DNA from: Syngnathus acus
Taxonomy: Eukaryota > Chordata > Actinopteri > Syngnathiformes > Syngnathidae
Length of the DNA stretch: 64,000 bases
Assembly: GCF_901709675.1 (NCBI RefSeq)
Contig: NC_051108.1
Coordinates: forward strand, 3,938,631 to 4,002,630
Reading direction: 5' to 3'
The notes beneath the pieces are model-generated. The model ran no database searches, was not told the DNA's origin, and was given only the letters and a program-made list of their open reading frames with translations. Position 1 is the first letter of the stretch, and every line of letters starts with the position of its first letter. This document shows positions 36,661-49,537 of this stretch, in pieces. The position numbers were made by a program, and so were the translations under genes.

Positions 36661-37196
36661 TTCTATAACATGCGTTTAATAAATAATGGCTTGATAAGCA
36701 TTTTGACTTTTGGCTTTAGTGGTTTGAATCACTTCAAATTGATTTTTCAAATTGATCTCTATCTAATCAAGGCTAAAAATGCGGCCTTGGTAAATTGACT
36801 TGTGTGTGTATGAGATGGAAGGGGGCTGGTGGGTCAGTTAATAATTTGCATTTTGAATGCTTTTCGTCTCAGCGGCTTTTATTATTAACTATAAATTAAG
36901 AGGTTGACATTAAAATGCGGGTTGGGAGGGGTGAAAGTGACGATATAAATAGTAATCGCACTTGTTATGATCAAGGTTTACTTTGAAATCTTGTCCATTA
37001 GACCTTTTTATATTGGACAGAAATAAAGGGAAGGCTTACACCTAGAGGAAGAATTAACGCTACGAAAGTTAATGGTCGACGGGTCGGGAGGACTCCCTGC
37101 TGTCACACGGTTCAAACGACCCAGATATAAAATGGCCGCTAGGGAGAATTTTACGGATATTTCCGATGGTCACCGCGCCTAGTTTTGGCCGGAGAC
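36661..37196. other. Intergenic, no gene seen
   Basis: Nothing was recognised in this stretch. Confidence 0.5.
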
Positions 37197-37599
37197 TACC
37201 GTATTTTCCGAACTATAAGGCGCACCTAAAAACCTCAAATTTTCTCAAAAGCCGACAGTGCGCCTTATAGTCAGTCCGGTGCGCCTTATATATGGACCAA
37301 ATTCCTAAATTTAAACTGGCGCGAAGCATTGTGTCATGAAATCAATCATAAGTGGCCCGCTGAAGACTATGAATCAAGAATCAAAAAGACTATGGATCAT
37401 TAATTTGTGATTATAAAGTAATTTGTTGCGTCTGAAGTTGAAATAAAAAAGATAAAATGGAGAATGATTTGATTTGGATTAAAAATCTGACATGATGCAT
37501 TAATGGTGCGCCTTATAGTGCGGTGCACCTTATATAAGGACAAAGTTTTAAAATGGGCCATTCATCGAAGGTGCGCCTTATAGTCCGGAAAATACGGTA
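37197..37599 (-). mobile_element. CCGTATTTTCC MITE, subfamily B, longest copy
   Basis: It starts TACCGTATTTTCCGAAC and ends AGTCCGGAAAATACGGTA, flanked by TA. The TAAAAACCTC arm is on the left. The interior of about 220 bp contains GACTATGGATCATTAATTTG and GTTGAAATAAAAAAGATAA, shared with the copy at 11060. No long ORF is present. This may be closest to the parent of subfamily B. Confidence 0.9.
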
Positions 37600-38981
37600 C
37601 ACGTAGAGAAAGATTAGTGATGCAAGGGTACCTTCAAATCTTGTTTGTAGTTTTAATACTGCTTATCCACTCTTGCTATCTCATTAACATACTGTATTTT
37701 TTTTTATAAATTAGCATGGCCCCACTTACCTGTGCCATCCCATCTTCCCTTAAATACATCTCCAGAACCTGTCATCCATGACTGTGGAGCTCCCAGAGTT
37801 GAGAGCTCGTTGTACCACCAATCTTTGTTGGGTGGACCAGGGAAGGTTTATTTCATATCACGCTCCATAAACCGGCACTAAACCTGGGAGAATGTGCAAT
37901 CAGGAGGTGAACACATTGCCAACTGGCAGCCTTCTCCAATATGGCTGAACCTTCAACTCCCCCGGACGAAAGCCAAGTATTAAATCAATGACGGGGGGGG
38001 GGGCTGGCTGTACGACGAAATGAATCCCATTCTAATCGAGAAAAAAAAAACATCTTTTACGCTCACAAGCAATTATGCGGCATCATGGTGAGACTGTCGG
38101 AGAAATGGAAAAAATTATGAATACAAATGCGAGTAGACTAAACTTCTAATGGACAGATCAGTGTAATAAGGAATGAAAGCAATGAGAATGAAAAACACAA
38201 AGTAACCCCTGAGAAGGCTCGGAGATTAAATGTCGCTGGGTAGGATAGGTCGGGTTTTTAGTTATTAGCCGGATGAAAGGGTGACACTAAAGGAGAAAAG
38301 ATGCTAACATATTTTCAATGGCTATTCAAGTAGCACATGTATAGACATCGGAAGCTGGGCGAACTTTGGAGCAAATAGAGAACTACTGTATGCTGACAGT
38401 GAGGCAGCAGAGGTTTGATACGGAGGTCGTTGGCGTTTTACAGTTAATTCAAGATGACAGCGTAATGGATAAAATTGGGCTCCTCATCTCAACGTGAGCA
38501 CCGGGGTCAACCCTGTCCAATTTCTCCAATGGCAAGGGGGTTCGTGCTCCTTCACTCCCAGTTCGAAAGTGAAACAGGAGCGGGAGGGGGGAGGGCGATG
38601 CTCTATTGAAGGTGAAAAGTTGCAATGTTTTTTGAGTGGACAACCTCAGCGGCCCCCCCTGGAAAGAGATTAGAAGATGTTATTAGAAAGCAATGGGCTG
38701 TACATTGCACTCATAATCCTCCCACATGATGATAAAGTGTGGAATTGGGAATACACCTCAGCAAATGATGTTTCTGCATAATTAAATCCTTTATTTCTCT
38801 TTACTAGGGGAGGTTTTATTTCTTTTTTGACATTGATGTGCCTCAATTGTTTTCTCCCACTAATTATGCCCAAACTGAAGGACAATCTTCCGAAAGGACA
38901 AAACTCACATTGCCACAATTTAATTAGATGAATTCTAAAATAGTGTTCTTTTTTTGTATCAAAATATATTTCAAGAATATT
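37600..38981. other. Intergenic, no gene seen
   Basis: A G run lies at about 37993-38001. The stretch 38700-38930 is complex unique DNA with TAATTA-type cores. No gene was recognised. Confidence 0.45.

Positions 38982-39017
<36 letters not shown>
38982..39017. repeat. (AT)n microsatellite
   Basis: An uninterrupted TA/AT run of about 36 bases that abuts the hairpin element which follows. Confidence 0.95.
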
Positions 39018-39022
<5 letters not shown>

Positions 39023-39087
39023 TACCGTTCAAAAGTTTGGGGTCACAAAATTGTTTGGGTGACCCCAAACTTTTGAACGGTAGTGTA
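39018..39087 (+). mobile_element. 70-bp hairpin MITE, copy 1
   Basis: Inverted arms of 27 bp, beginning CACTACCGTTCAAAAGTTTG, pair perfectly around a 12-base loop (AAAATTGTTTGG). TA lies at both outer edges. The element is just two inverted repeats plus a loop, the smallest possible MITE. TA duplication fits Tc1/mariner-type movement. Confidence 0.92.
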
Positions 39088-39251
39088 AATATTATTATAA
39101 TAAAATATTATGAATTAAATATTATAAATTATATCTTATATTTGTATAAGATCATATATAATCTATGAATATAAGTATACATCTATATTATAAGATTTTT
39201 TACACAGAAGATTATATATATAATCGATAAATAATTATCTAAATAAATATA

Positions 39252-39321
39252 TACACTACCGTTCAAAAGTTTGGGGTCACCCAAACAATTTTGTGACCCC
39301 AAACGTTTGAACGGTAGTGTA
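39252..39321 (-). mobile_element. 70-bp hairpin MITE, copy 2, opposite orientation
   Basis: It has the same arms and the same length as copy 1, but the loop is CCAAACAATTTT, the reverse complement of the copy 1 loop. One mismatch is seen in the right arm (AAACGTTTGA). TA lies at both edges. Confidence 0.92.
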
Positions 39322-41147
39322 CATGTATGTATGTATATATACGTATGTATGTATAAAAACATATTATTTTATACTTTATATTATTTTATATATACATATT
39401 ATATATATTTATTTTATATACGTAGCTCTTAAATGTATTTATCTTATATTATCAAGAATATAAGTGTGATACAGATCTTTATATTTTAAAAAGCCTATCT
39501 TGGTATTGAGTAAAAATGTATCATTTAGGTTTGCATTATTTTATTTTTTCTTTAAACAGAATCTCTCGCATTTGCAATTTTCTTAAGGTGCTTTGCCTTT
39601 TATTGCTCACCCGTGTCGTTGCTTTTTTCATTCAGATGCTTTCAACACATTTCTCACAAGGTGATTCCTGTCTCCATTTTTTTTTTTGCCTCTCACTCAA
39701 ACTTTTGAATATCCAGAGCTTTTACTTCCATTACTGACTTGTTCTTTCAAATTTTGAATCAGGAAACAAGAAAAGGACCACATAGCAATTATTCATTTTC
39801 GTCAAGCCTTTAATGTATTCATTTGTGATGGTGTCTTTATTTGTCCACAGCTAGCCTCCCTTCGGTGTTTAGTCATTAACCTAAGAGCAGCAAGAGTATG
39901 GCCATCATAATGAATCCTTCTAAATGACTTTCGAGGATAAAGTTTCTATACAAGTACCCATAAAACAGTCTTTGGGGGTGGGGGTTACAAGCTCTGCTCA
40001 TCCCGAGCATCCTTTCAACAAGACTGCTTAGAAAAGCATCCTCATTAGTATGCATTGTCTAAAGACAGCTTTGACAGCGACGATAATTCATCTTGAAATT
40101 ATTTTCAGAATATTGTTACAAATATCTCAAATTATCCATTAACTTGTTGAAAATATCAGACAGCTTAGTTTGTGAATTCTTTTTTTCTTGTTGATAAGGT
40201 CCTGTGAGGTAACTTGTGTTTGTTTTCCAATACAAGTTGTGGTTGGAAAGAAACAAAACTTAAAATCAATAACAGAAGCAAAACAAATATGCTCCCTGAG
40301 GCAGCGATCCCATGTTTCTTATTGTGTATTTCGATGATCGATTATCCAAGTTATAGTTTCTGAGGTAATGGAGAAAACTTTCAAAGAAACAAAACACAAT
40401 TCAGTTAATGGCCACAAATTCTGCTTTAAGGCTCATTTTTAATCTAATTATATCGTATCATTATATAGCCAATAATCAGCATATACAGTATATATCAAAT
40501 TGACACAAATTCTGTTATAGGCCGCTATAAAAGTTAGATCTTAAAAAATATATATTACACGATACAATTAGCATTTTCCCCTCTCATAAAAATCCTTTCC
40601 AGTGCAAACTTTATATTCTGTTTAACAACCTCGCACGTGTTACACACAGCTCTAAAAGCTTTTTGTGGAGCATGTAAAGATGCTGACAGCTGCAGAAGAT
40701 TCCTACATTCTCTACTATGCTTATGCGTCCTATAAAGATCAAACCGAGGTCAGACCCCCTCCCCAACATGACGTAAAAAAAAAAAAATCAATAAAAGCAC
40801 CACAGCTGATCGTCACTGTTCATTTATAATAAAAGACAAATTAGTCGACATGGTGGTAATATTCCGGATTTTAAGCAAGGAATTTCATAGGGGAACGACT
40901 TGCCGTAATTGCAGCCGCCATAAATACATGTTTTATTGCCTTTATAAAGTATTCATGCTGCATGCTTGATGTGCTCGGACTGTTTCAGCACAGCGGTGCT
41001 GCCACACAGTGAGAGAAGAGAAATAAAAGCCAGAATCAAAATGATTGGAAGATAATACAGAGAATTGACTCTGTAAGTATCTGTTGTTGTTTGGGAAAAA
41101 TATTGATCAGTTTAAATGCTTTGAAAAAAACATATTTGTCATGATCT
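39322..41147. other. Intergenic, no gene seen
   Basis: Very AT-rich near 39340-39420 (TATATA and GTATGTAT patches), then unique sequence. Confidence 0.5.
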
Positions 41148-41400
41148 GGGTTTTTGTTGACTGATCAGATTTAATTTTGTTGTATTTTGTGTCACGTTCT
41201 GGTCAGCTTTGCGTCTTTGTGTGAACCAATCAGGTTCCTCCAGCCATCGATTGCTTGCGGAGGTGTGGCACGTTTTTATTTTTGGTTTTGTTCAGTCGTG
41301 TTGGTTTATTATTGCTGTTGTGCCATGTAGCTTCATGTCAGGTTTGTTGTTTTGAGTTTATTTTGTGACAATAAAATCTGGGCAAGTAGCTCTGCACCAA
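41148..41400 (+). mobile_element. Possible solo LTR or related repeat
   Basis: TGTCATGATCTGGG at the left, GTGTCACGTTCTGGTCAG, a T/G-rich body and GTGACAATAAAATCTGGGCA near the right end resemble fish retrotransposon LTRs with an internal polyadenylation signal. No target-site duplication was found, so the assignment is weak. Confidence 0.3.
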
Positions 41401-43109
41401 AAAAGAAAAAAAGAGATTGAAAAATTTGGCATTATGGGAACACATGAACAGAGCTTGTTTTGTTGTGTTTCCAGTAGTTTGAAATGATCTCATCAGATTG
41501 GTTGCATCAAATAAGATTTAAAAGAGTCACACAAACTTAATTAACATAATTGATAAATTAATTAAATTAATTATCTTTATTTTGTGTATGCAGATGAAAT
41601 TTTCTGTGACTTAAAATAGTTGATCTAATGGAGCAATTGTGGAAGTGAAAATATTTAAAAATATATATATAAAATATTATTCACTAAACTGTAATAACTT
41701 TGACTTGACCTTGAAATTAATCCTGACAAACAACCACTAAGATTTATTTACTGTGAAAATTTCCATTTTTATCCCGGCTGGGCTTTCTTCAGAATCAATT
41801 GCACCTTTAGTGCATACCCCATGCAGTGAAGAACACATTCAATCACATTTTATTGTCTTGATAAGCCATGAAGGCAAAAAATGCACCGTAACTATGCACC
41901 TACAGTTTCTTTTAAACCGCTGAAGCTTTTCGGTATAAGTACCACCACACCAGCAGCATGCATCAGCAGTCATGCTTTGGCACACAACGCAACATCGGGT
42001 GTTAAATCGACCAGCACACAGCGGTTTACGCAACAAGCTTTACCTTAACCATAATAGTGAGTGAAAATCCTTTCATAACACAAGTTACATTCCAGCGAGC
42101 ACATGGAGGCGGTGAGGCTGTGATAGTGGCCCTGAAAATAAATAAGCTTTGTGAAGGCAAAGCAATCTTGAATCTGTTATCTTGTTTTTACTCTGTTTAG
42201 ATAGCTTTGTGCCAATGGCAAAACCGCAGAGTTGGCGATAGGTCATATCGGATAATCTATTAATCATTGGCATGATTTTATATTCAAGCCTAATTAGGTG
42301 CTACAGTTGTACAAATAGCAGCTCTGAGTCACGTTTGCTCCCATTTAGCAAGTAAACCCCCAATGCTACGGGTTTAAATCTCTTTTAAGCACGAGTGATG
42401 TCCTAAAAATCAGCAGGGGGGAGAAATAATGAGATTCGCCACTCTAGAATAGCACACAGGGGGTATAGAATGTATCGCAAGCTTCTTTGGAATCCATGTA
42501 AAAAAACATTGGGAGCTTGTTAGAACCCATGCGACATGTTTAACGGCTCTTGTTGAATCATAATTTTTGCATGTTGGAATCCAATGGATTTGTTTCTGCT
42601 ATCCAGTTATGATTTCACACCAAAAACACCCATGTAAGTGGTTTTGTAGGACACAATTTCACAGTGTTGGCATCAAGTGGGAGATCAGAGAAGCCCAGTG
42701 GGTACCGTGTACCCTTGCCCCCCCCCCCTATTGGCGGTGTGCTGCTTCCTGGCAATCAATGCTCATTTTAGTCACTCATCCACACCCCTTACATTGATCC
42801 CCTTCAACCTGGACCATGCATGCAGGCAAGGTACTCAACACTGATTTTCTATTTTGTCTAGAACACAGATGGGCTTCACCCCCGAAGAGAGACGACACGG
42901 TGTACCAGTGCTGAAAGCGAAGGGAGGGAAGAGGGGGAAACGTGAGGCCACTTGGAACATTTAGCCAGAAAGACTACACAATTAATGCTTTCTAATGGTT
43001 GATGCTGAGATGGAGAAGGGCGAGTGCATTGATAAGAATTGCTGCCATTTTATATATGGAATCGAAGAAATGTCTGCAAGGAATAGAAATTTTAAAATTT
43101 AAGATCAAT
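41401..43109. other. Intergenic, no gene seen
   Basis: Unique DNA with a C run at about 42719-42728 and several TAATTA cores. No gene was recognised. Confidence 0.5.
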
Positions 43110-43342
43110 TACCGTAATTTCTGGACTATAAGCCGCACCTAAATATTAGTCGCACCGGCTTGTTCATATATAAGACGCACTGGACTATAAGATGAAGGTG
43201 TTTTAATGTTTAATTCCCATATGTAAGAGAATCTGCGCAAATCATGCAATATCATTTGTCATGAAATCCATAGATAAGTCGCACTGGATTGAACTGCAAA
43301 TTTGTGCAAAAAGTAGCGGCTTATAGTGCAGAAAATAGGGTA
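43110..43342. mobile_element. MITE related to the CCGTATTTTCC family (GTCGCACC type)
   Basis: It starts TACCGTAATTTCTGGACTAT and ends TATAGTGCAGAAAATAGGGTA. The subterminal motif is ATAAGCCGCACC or TTAGTCGCACC instead of TATAAGGCGCACC. The interior differs from the main family. The ends are slightly decayed. Confidence 0.75.
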
Positions 43343-45957
43343 GTGCAAAAATTAAGTTAGTTACATACGACATAGACAATGTTCGAGAAATATAAAGTCA
43401 GAAATGACAGAGATCTAAAATGCAGATGACACAAATTGATGAAGCAGTCATTCATGATCTAAATTAAGTTAGGAAGGGCTGAGGAAGTCCTCAATAAAAG
43501 GTTATGGTTAATTTTGTTTAATTTTCCCCCCTTGTGTTTTGTACTTATATTGGGAATATGAATTAATTATATAAAAGCTAACTTTCCATGCACAAACACC
43601 AGAACTATTTTTACACTGTCTCAGAAACAAATCAAAATATTTGATTGATGGAAGATGTGCAGTCTTCTCATAAAGACTCTCCAAAGCGCCTTCTCTCTGA
43701 ATGATCGGCAGGTTTGACAGCATGGAACAGAGACGCGCAAGGCTGCCATTCTTCAGTCAACTTGCTCATGTCAAGTGTGTGGATGCTTGTCTGGTGTTTT
43801 ATCATCCTACCTCAGTCACTACCTGCCTTATTTTGTTTTGTAAATCGGAGTTTCATTTCCTCTGTAGCATATTTTATATGAATACCAAGCACTGAACACT
43901 CATATTTGGTTTTGCATGATGGAGCTAGAAAACCTTATTGAGTCGGATTATTAATGCTTGTGTTTCTTGGCACTGGGCTACTGAGAAAAGGGCATGTATT
44001 TATCCCATAAATGCACTCACCTGGAAAATAGGGTATAAAAACGCAATACCATATTTCTTTCCATACATTATTTTGACTGACAAGCCATACTATGCTAATG
44101 CTATTCCTCGTGTCAGCTTGGACATCTGATGATGTCAATTAGTTTGTGAGTACGACCAATTATCACACTAATATTTTCATTTTTGTAGGACGGTTCTACA
44201 CATTTGCCACTGCAGTTTGGTCTTTCTGAATAATAATGCTGAATAATAGAAATCTGATATGATTTGAAGTCTAATTGGCTGTGGTTTTCATTTGTCTTTG
44301 TTTTTTTTTGTTTTGTTTTTTCCTGGCTACTGACCATGCGTGTGCAATTTGGGTAATCGCCCACTTAACTGCCTGTAAATGTGAAAGTGAGCGCAAGTAG
44401 TTTATCTCTATGATTAATGACAATTAACTCGGAAGTCCGGTGGGATTTATTCCGTCTCCCTCATGACCCCGTGAAGACTGAGGTGTACGGCTCCTCGTTA
44501 ACAGGCTGATTCTTGGAAATGTCAACATTTAAATGAGCATTTTCTCCAAATGCCTTTTTGTTAAACAAGATCTTCAAACTCTTACTCGTCTGGAACAAAA
44601 TATACAACAGAGGTGGTTTTACCGTACCAGTGAATATTAACAGAATTATTAAATGATCCTAAAAGAGAACTATGAGAAGTTAATGGGCAAATTTTACAGT
44701 GGAATCTCAAACAAGCTGTTTCGCCAATGATTTTGAACAAGTTCAAAAAATTCCCTTACAAATGTCTGGAGAGTGTTTGGTGAACATTTGTGACCCTGAA
44801 TGAACCCTGATGAGAAGGCAACATTTTCTACCTTTGCAAACATCCGCCCATCAGTGGGCTTAAATCAAATTTGTAATTTGTCTTTTTTTTTTTTTTACAA
44901 CAAATCTGAGTTCAGAACAGTTTAAGATTGTTAAAACATCCATTGTTAAGATTCATATATTCTTACCCTCAGAAAATAAAAGTACTAGTTCAGAAGTTGT
45001 TCTTCCTCTCTGTAAATGAGCTTGAATTCTGTTTATTTGTGTCAGATGTTCCTTTTTCTTTCACTTGCATTCTTCCTTTGTGTGCATCTGTTGTTGAAGC
45101 ATGCAAGACGCCCGTGGTGTTGAAAAAGCGAGGAGAACAAAAGAAGGCAACAGAAGAACAGCGCAATCCCGCCGTCAAACTCGGAGTTGCCTTTTCAAAT
45201 GAGGTCACCGCCTTCCCTTCTGATTCTAATGACGTTTATTGATGTCTTTAATAACTTTTTTCTTTCTGTTGGCTTTTAATGAACACTGGGTGTTGCTCAG
45301 TGCCCGAGAGCCCCAATGGTGAACGGGGGATATTGTAGGGAGACAGATGGAGAGAGGGAGACAAAGATTGAGAGCGAGGAAAGTGGAAGAGATCCCTGGA
45401 GTTCAGTCAAACTAATCCCTTTGGCCGAGAGCTGTGAGTCAATTATTCTTCATTTGTCTTTTATCTTGCCACTGTTGCCTGGGAATGGGCTTCTCTAAGA
45501 TACGTCAGACACTTGATGCGGTTTGGCCTGAAGGGCTCATAAAATTTAGGACAGCCAAATATCAGAGACGACACGGGGTCCGAAGGGGTAATTGTGTCAA
45601 AAATTGGGGTTGGTTGCCGAGCCCATACCTGGCGTTGAAGTATGAAAGGGGCACAAAAAGGAGCAATATCTGAAAAATAAAATGTAATAATGGCTGTGAT
45701 AAGAATTCACTTTCGTTCAAGCTCGGTGGTAGTGTACGTGACATAGAATTTCGTTCAATGACAGCTTGGGACAAACTTGGTAAACTGTTCTTGCGAGAAG
45801 TAAAGCATACACCACCTTGTGAACCAACAGACACTTTTAGATTTCTAAATTCAAACTCGAGCTTCAGTATAACATTTATTTTGTCATCCTACAAGTATGA
45901 AGGAGTAAAAATGGATGAACATTTAGTTTTGCTGCTCACCTGCTAAAGTGTTTTGGC
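43343..45957. other. Intergenic, no gene seen
   Basis: Open frames such as 44928-45242 (104 codons) show no recognisable domain. A T run lies near 44883-44896. No transposon was recognised. Confidence 0.5.
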
Positions 45958-46465
45958 ATGTCATGTTAGCGTTGCCATTTAGCAGCGTGAGTAGAGTGAG
46001 TACCGTATTTTCCGCACTATAAGGCGCACCTTCAATGAATGGCCCATTTTAAAACTTTGTCCATATATAAGATATATACATTTGGCCCGTGGGCCGGACT
46101 TTGGACACGCCTGGCTCAATATTGGTCCATATATAAGGCGCACCTGATTATAAGGCGCACTGCCGGCTTTTGAGAAAATTGGAGGTTTTTAGGTGCGCCT
46201 TATAGTGCGGAAAATACGGTAGCCTAATGCTAATTTAGTAACCAGTGTGGTGAGGATTCAAGACGGAAGATTCTACCGGTTCATTTACAGGTCTCTCGTT
46301 CATGACAAAACACTTGTCATGTCATGTTAGCGTTAACATTTTGCAATGTGTTAACACTTAGCAACGTGTATGCTAAAGTGAGTAGCCTAAAGCTAATTTA
46401 GTGGGGTGGGGATTCAAGAAAAACGATTCTACCGGTTCATTTACAGGTCTCTCTAATATATGCGA
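45958..46465 (+). repeat. Tandem duplication carrying a filled and an empty MITE site
   Basis: Unit 1 (from CATGTCATGTTAGCGTTGCC at 45958) and unit 2 (from about 46318, CATGTCATGTTAGCGTTAAC) are diverged copies. Both end in ATTCTACCGGTTCATTTACA and GGTCTCTC. Unit 1 contains the MITE at 46003-46219. Unit 2 has the uninterrupted GTGAGTAGCCTAA junction, with the single TA at 46383-46384. Confidence 0.9.
46001..46221 (+). mobile_element. CCGTATTTTCC MITE, subfamily A, shortest copy
   Basis: The element proper is 46003-46219 (217 bp), flanked by TA at 46001-46002 and 46220-46221. The TTCAATGAATGG arm is on the left, GGCCCGTGGGCCGGACTTTG is in the centre and GGAGGTTTTTAGGTGCGCC is on the right. 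The matching empty site at 46383-46384 shows that the TA is a duplicated target and that the element begins CCGTATTTTCC. Confidence 0.95.
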
Positions 46466-49400
46466 GGAGAAACATGCAGGATTATCAAAATGTATTGTAA
46501 ACATCCAGTAGATACACAGGGATTACAGATATAATCTGTTGTTTTCATAAAATACTTCAATGAGATTCTTGTTTGTTGTTATTGATGAAGAACTTAATAA
46601 ATATTGCAGGAATCCACAGCGAGTAATGTTGAGTGCGTAGCAGTATTTGTGTTGTTTTCGTACATTCAAATGATATTTTCCTGTTAAATTCTGTGAGACC
46701 ACATTGACTTCATCGGTCTGTAATACTATTTAATCAAGCCTCACATGTAGTTTTTTGTAAATAATGCATCTAGTTCACAGAAAGGTTGCTCAAAATATCA
46801 TTATTGAGCTTTAATAATTCACATGCAAATGAGGCAAGGCAAGATGGCAGTGTGACATCAGCATGCCTGATGAGAAAATGATGACAGTGTATGAAGCCGG
46901 CAGAACGTTGCCATATTCAATGCTGAAAGGTTAATTGCATGCGGCTCACATAAGCAAATGTAATCATGTTTCTCAAGGACGGCTCGCTACAAAATATCCC
47001 TTACCTCTAACAATAAATTAAACACCCTCCACTGACAGATAATTAAAGAACACAACTACCTTTTGAAACACCTCATAATTTCACAGGTAACAAATTTGCT
47101 TGTCATTTGAAATATGTCCGAAAAACAGTTACCGGTTAATTGCACCTGTGAGTATCAATGGAGGACTTTGCCGAGGAAGCTGTTGCCTTTATTGTTAATA
47201 ATATTTTTTTTCTTGATATGCCTGGATATAATATGTCAGGGACTGCGAATTTTTAATGATTGTCTTCGGTGGCAGCCACTGCAGAAACTCAAACCACAGC
47301 AGAAATGACTACAAGGTCACACAGTTGGGAGCTTCGCTATTCTTTATTGACAAACTCGCCTCCGTTCCGTGACAACTTCCTCCTCCCTCATGTTAGAAAT
47401 TTCTTTTACCCTCATTTTTTATATGGTGTGAAAGACTCTGCCAAGTAGGCAGTCGATGTCTGACCAAAGGTTGTTTTTTTTTTTTAAACACTGAGAGAAA
47501 CCCACGCAGTTATACTGTGAACTAGAAGACTGATATTCCTATCAGTCACTGCTCCCCTTAAATCTGGCTTGTGACCCTCCTACACAACGGTGGGAATTTT
47601 AGCCTCAAAGCGTCAACACCCACAACACAAACTCAAATCTATCGTCGCTCAGCTTCCCTTGGTAAAAGCAGAACGGGTTAGCGTGGAAAAAGAATTGTGA
47701 TTTATGAATGGTGTCAATACATTTATGGATATGATTTTTCTTTATAATTAGTAGCAAATTGTCATAAGAAAATCACACTGAACAAAAGGATTTTTTTTTT
47801 TTCTTGCTCTGGTTTAAAACACCACAGCAAGTACATGTTAGTTTTTTAAGTATAGCACTGGACTGAAAAATAATAATATGATCAGCAGCTAGTCGACTTG
47901 ACTTTAATCACATTTGTGCCGACTTGTAAAATGTCTCAAGTCCTGCAGAGGTCATCATCATTCAACGGGCTAGCGGTCGGACATGTAAAAATCAATGGTT
48001 GATGTATTTTGAAGTCAACCTCTCTTAAAAGTGAGCCTTTGAAACTACAGCACATATAACATATTAACCCAATGATCAATATCACAGTGTGCAGGGTATT
48101 GATTGATTGATTGATTGATTGTCTCAGATAAAACCAGAATGAAAAAAGCCTAAAAGCCCTCGGAATTAATCTTCATCTTGAAATATCCCTGCATGTTTAC
48201 TCATCATTATCAGGAGAAAACATTCAATAGTAACAACAAAATCCTCCACTGACCTCATGACACGATTATTTCAATTGTAAACAACCATTTTCTCAGTCTC
48301 AGCTGTGTTATCTGATGCTCACCTCCCTTGAATATGGAAAAAGGCCATGTTAGCGTAAAGAGGCTTCTAAATAGTGCTGATGCTATGCACGTGCTCATGA
48401 GACAAACAAGGAGTGCAGAAGAAGCAAACTGTGGCAAGAGACCGTTGGTTGGAATAAGGATGAAGTAGGTGGATTAACATGTTTGTACAGAGGTTGCTTG
48501 TTTAAACAGTCAGTGAATGACTGACTGAGGAACAACACTGACTTTCATGCAGAGTGAGGAAGGGCCACCCAAAGTCGTATCTGTGTGCGGGGTTTATTCA
48601 GGTCAAAATAGATGTGTGGGGGGAAAAAAATGATGTGAAGGATAAACAACAATAACACTGTGCACTTAAGATTGCGTCACCTTCAGTTGTTGAATAGAAA
48701 CGCGGAAAAACAACAACAAGGCTTGTCTTATGATGTCGAAAATCACAATTCCCAGAAGAAGCATGTCCTAGAGTTAAGGTTGCCAGTATACATATATATT
48801 AGAGTACATGCTGCGTTTGCCTTCTCTACTTGTTTGTCTCCACGATCAATCCCTCCCTCTGAATTTGCTCCTAATTGCACTTGCATTAACATTTTCTCCA
48901 CGCCGCATATGCTTACTCTTAGTCAAACACTCAAGCTTGGAGCTCCAAATATCTCCAAATCACAACAAATTAGATTAATTGCAGCATGAGCTAAGGGACT
49001 AGAGTTATTTGGCCAACATGCTTACGATTTGAAACGTCAATGTCCAAGCTGTATCTTGAGAGGTGCCAAGTCCATTCCTTTGACCTCATTTGAGAAGCTT
49101 AACTCTGTTTGGCGTTGCTCACGCAGCAGACAGCAGGAGGCACACTCCTGGCACGGGATACCACATGACCAGATGGAGCGTTCGATAATTATAGTTCTGT
49201 TCAATGGGACAACTGGCAACTTCAAGTCATTGTTCTGAATTTAGTTGAAACTATGCAATTTTCGACTCTAGTTGAGGAGATGGACGAACAGGAATGGGAA
49301 GAAAATGGGGTGTTTTGTTTGTTGCCGCATAATTGCCTGTGGGAAATTTAGAAAAATTGTATTGATTGCTTGAAAGGATGTTTTGTACTGTAGGCCCGTG

Positions 49401-49537
49401 GCATGCAAAAAATTATGTCTAGCCAGACTTGTCATTGTTGATTTTTTTTTTTCTGTGAATGACAAATGCAGCAAATAAGATACAACCATGAGTGTCACGT
49501 GATCAATAATGACGACTTTTCCCTACCAAATTACAAA
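46466..49537. other. Intergenic, no gene seen
   Basis: It contains a GATT microsatellite (48099-48121) and T runs. 48950-49200 is a complex GC-balanced patch. No gene was recognised. Confidence 0.5.
48099..48121. repeat. (GATT)n microsatellite
   Basis: Six tandem units, uninterrupted. Confidence 0.9.

Noticed and set aside
19200-46145. CCATATATAAGG in MITE copies as a serum response (CArG) box
   Set aside because: The consensus has six A/T bases between CC and GG, and here there are eight.
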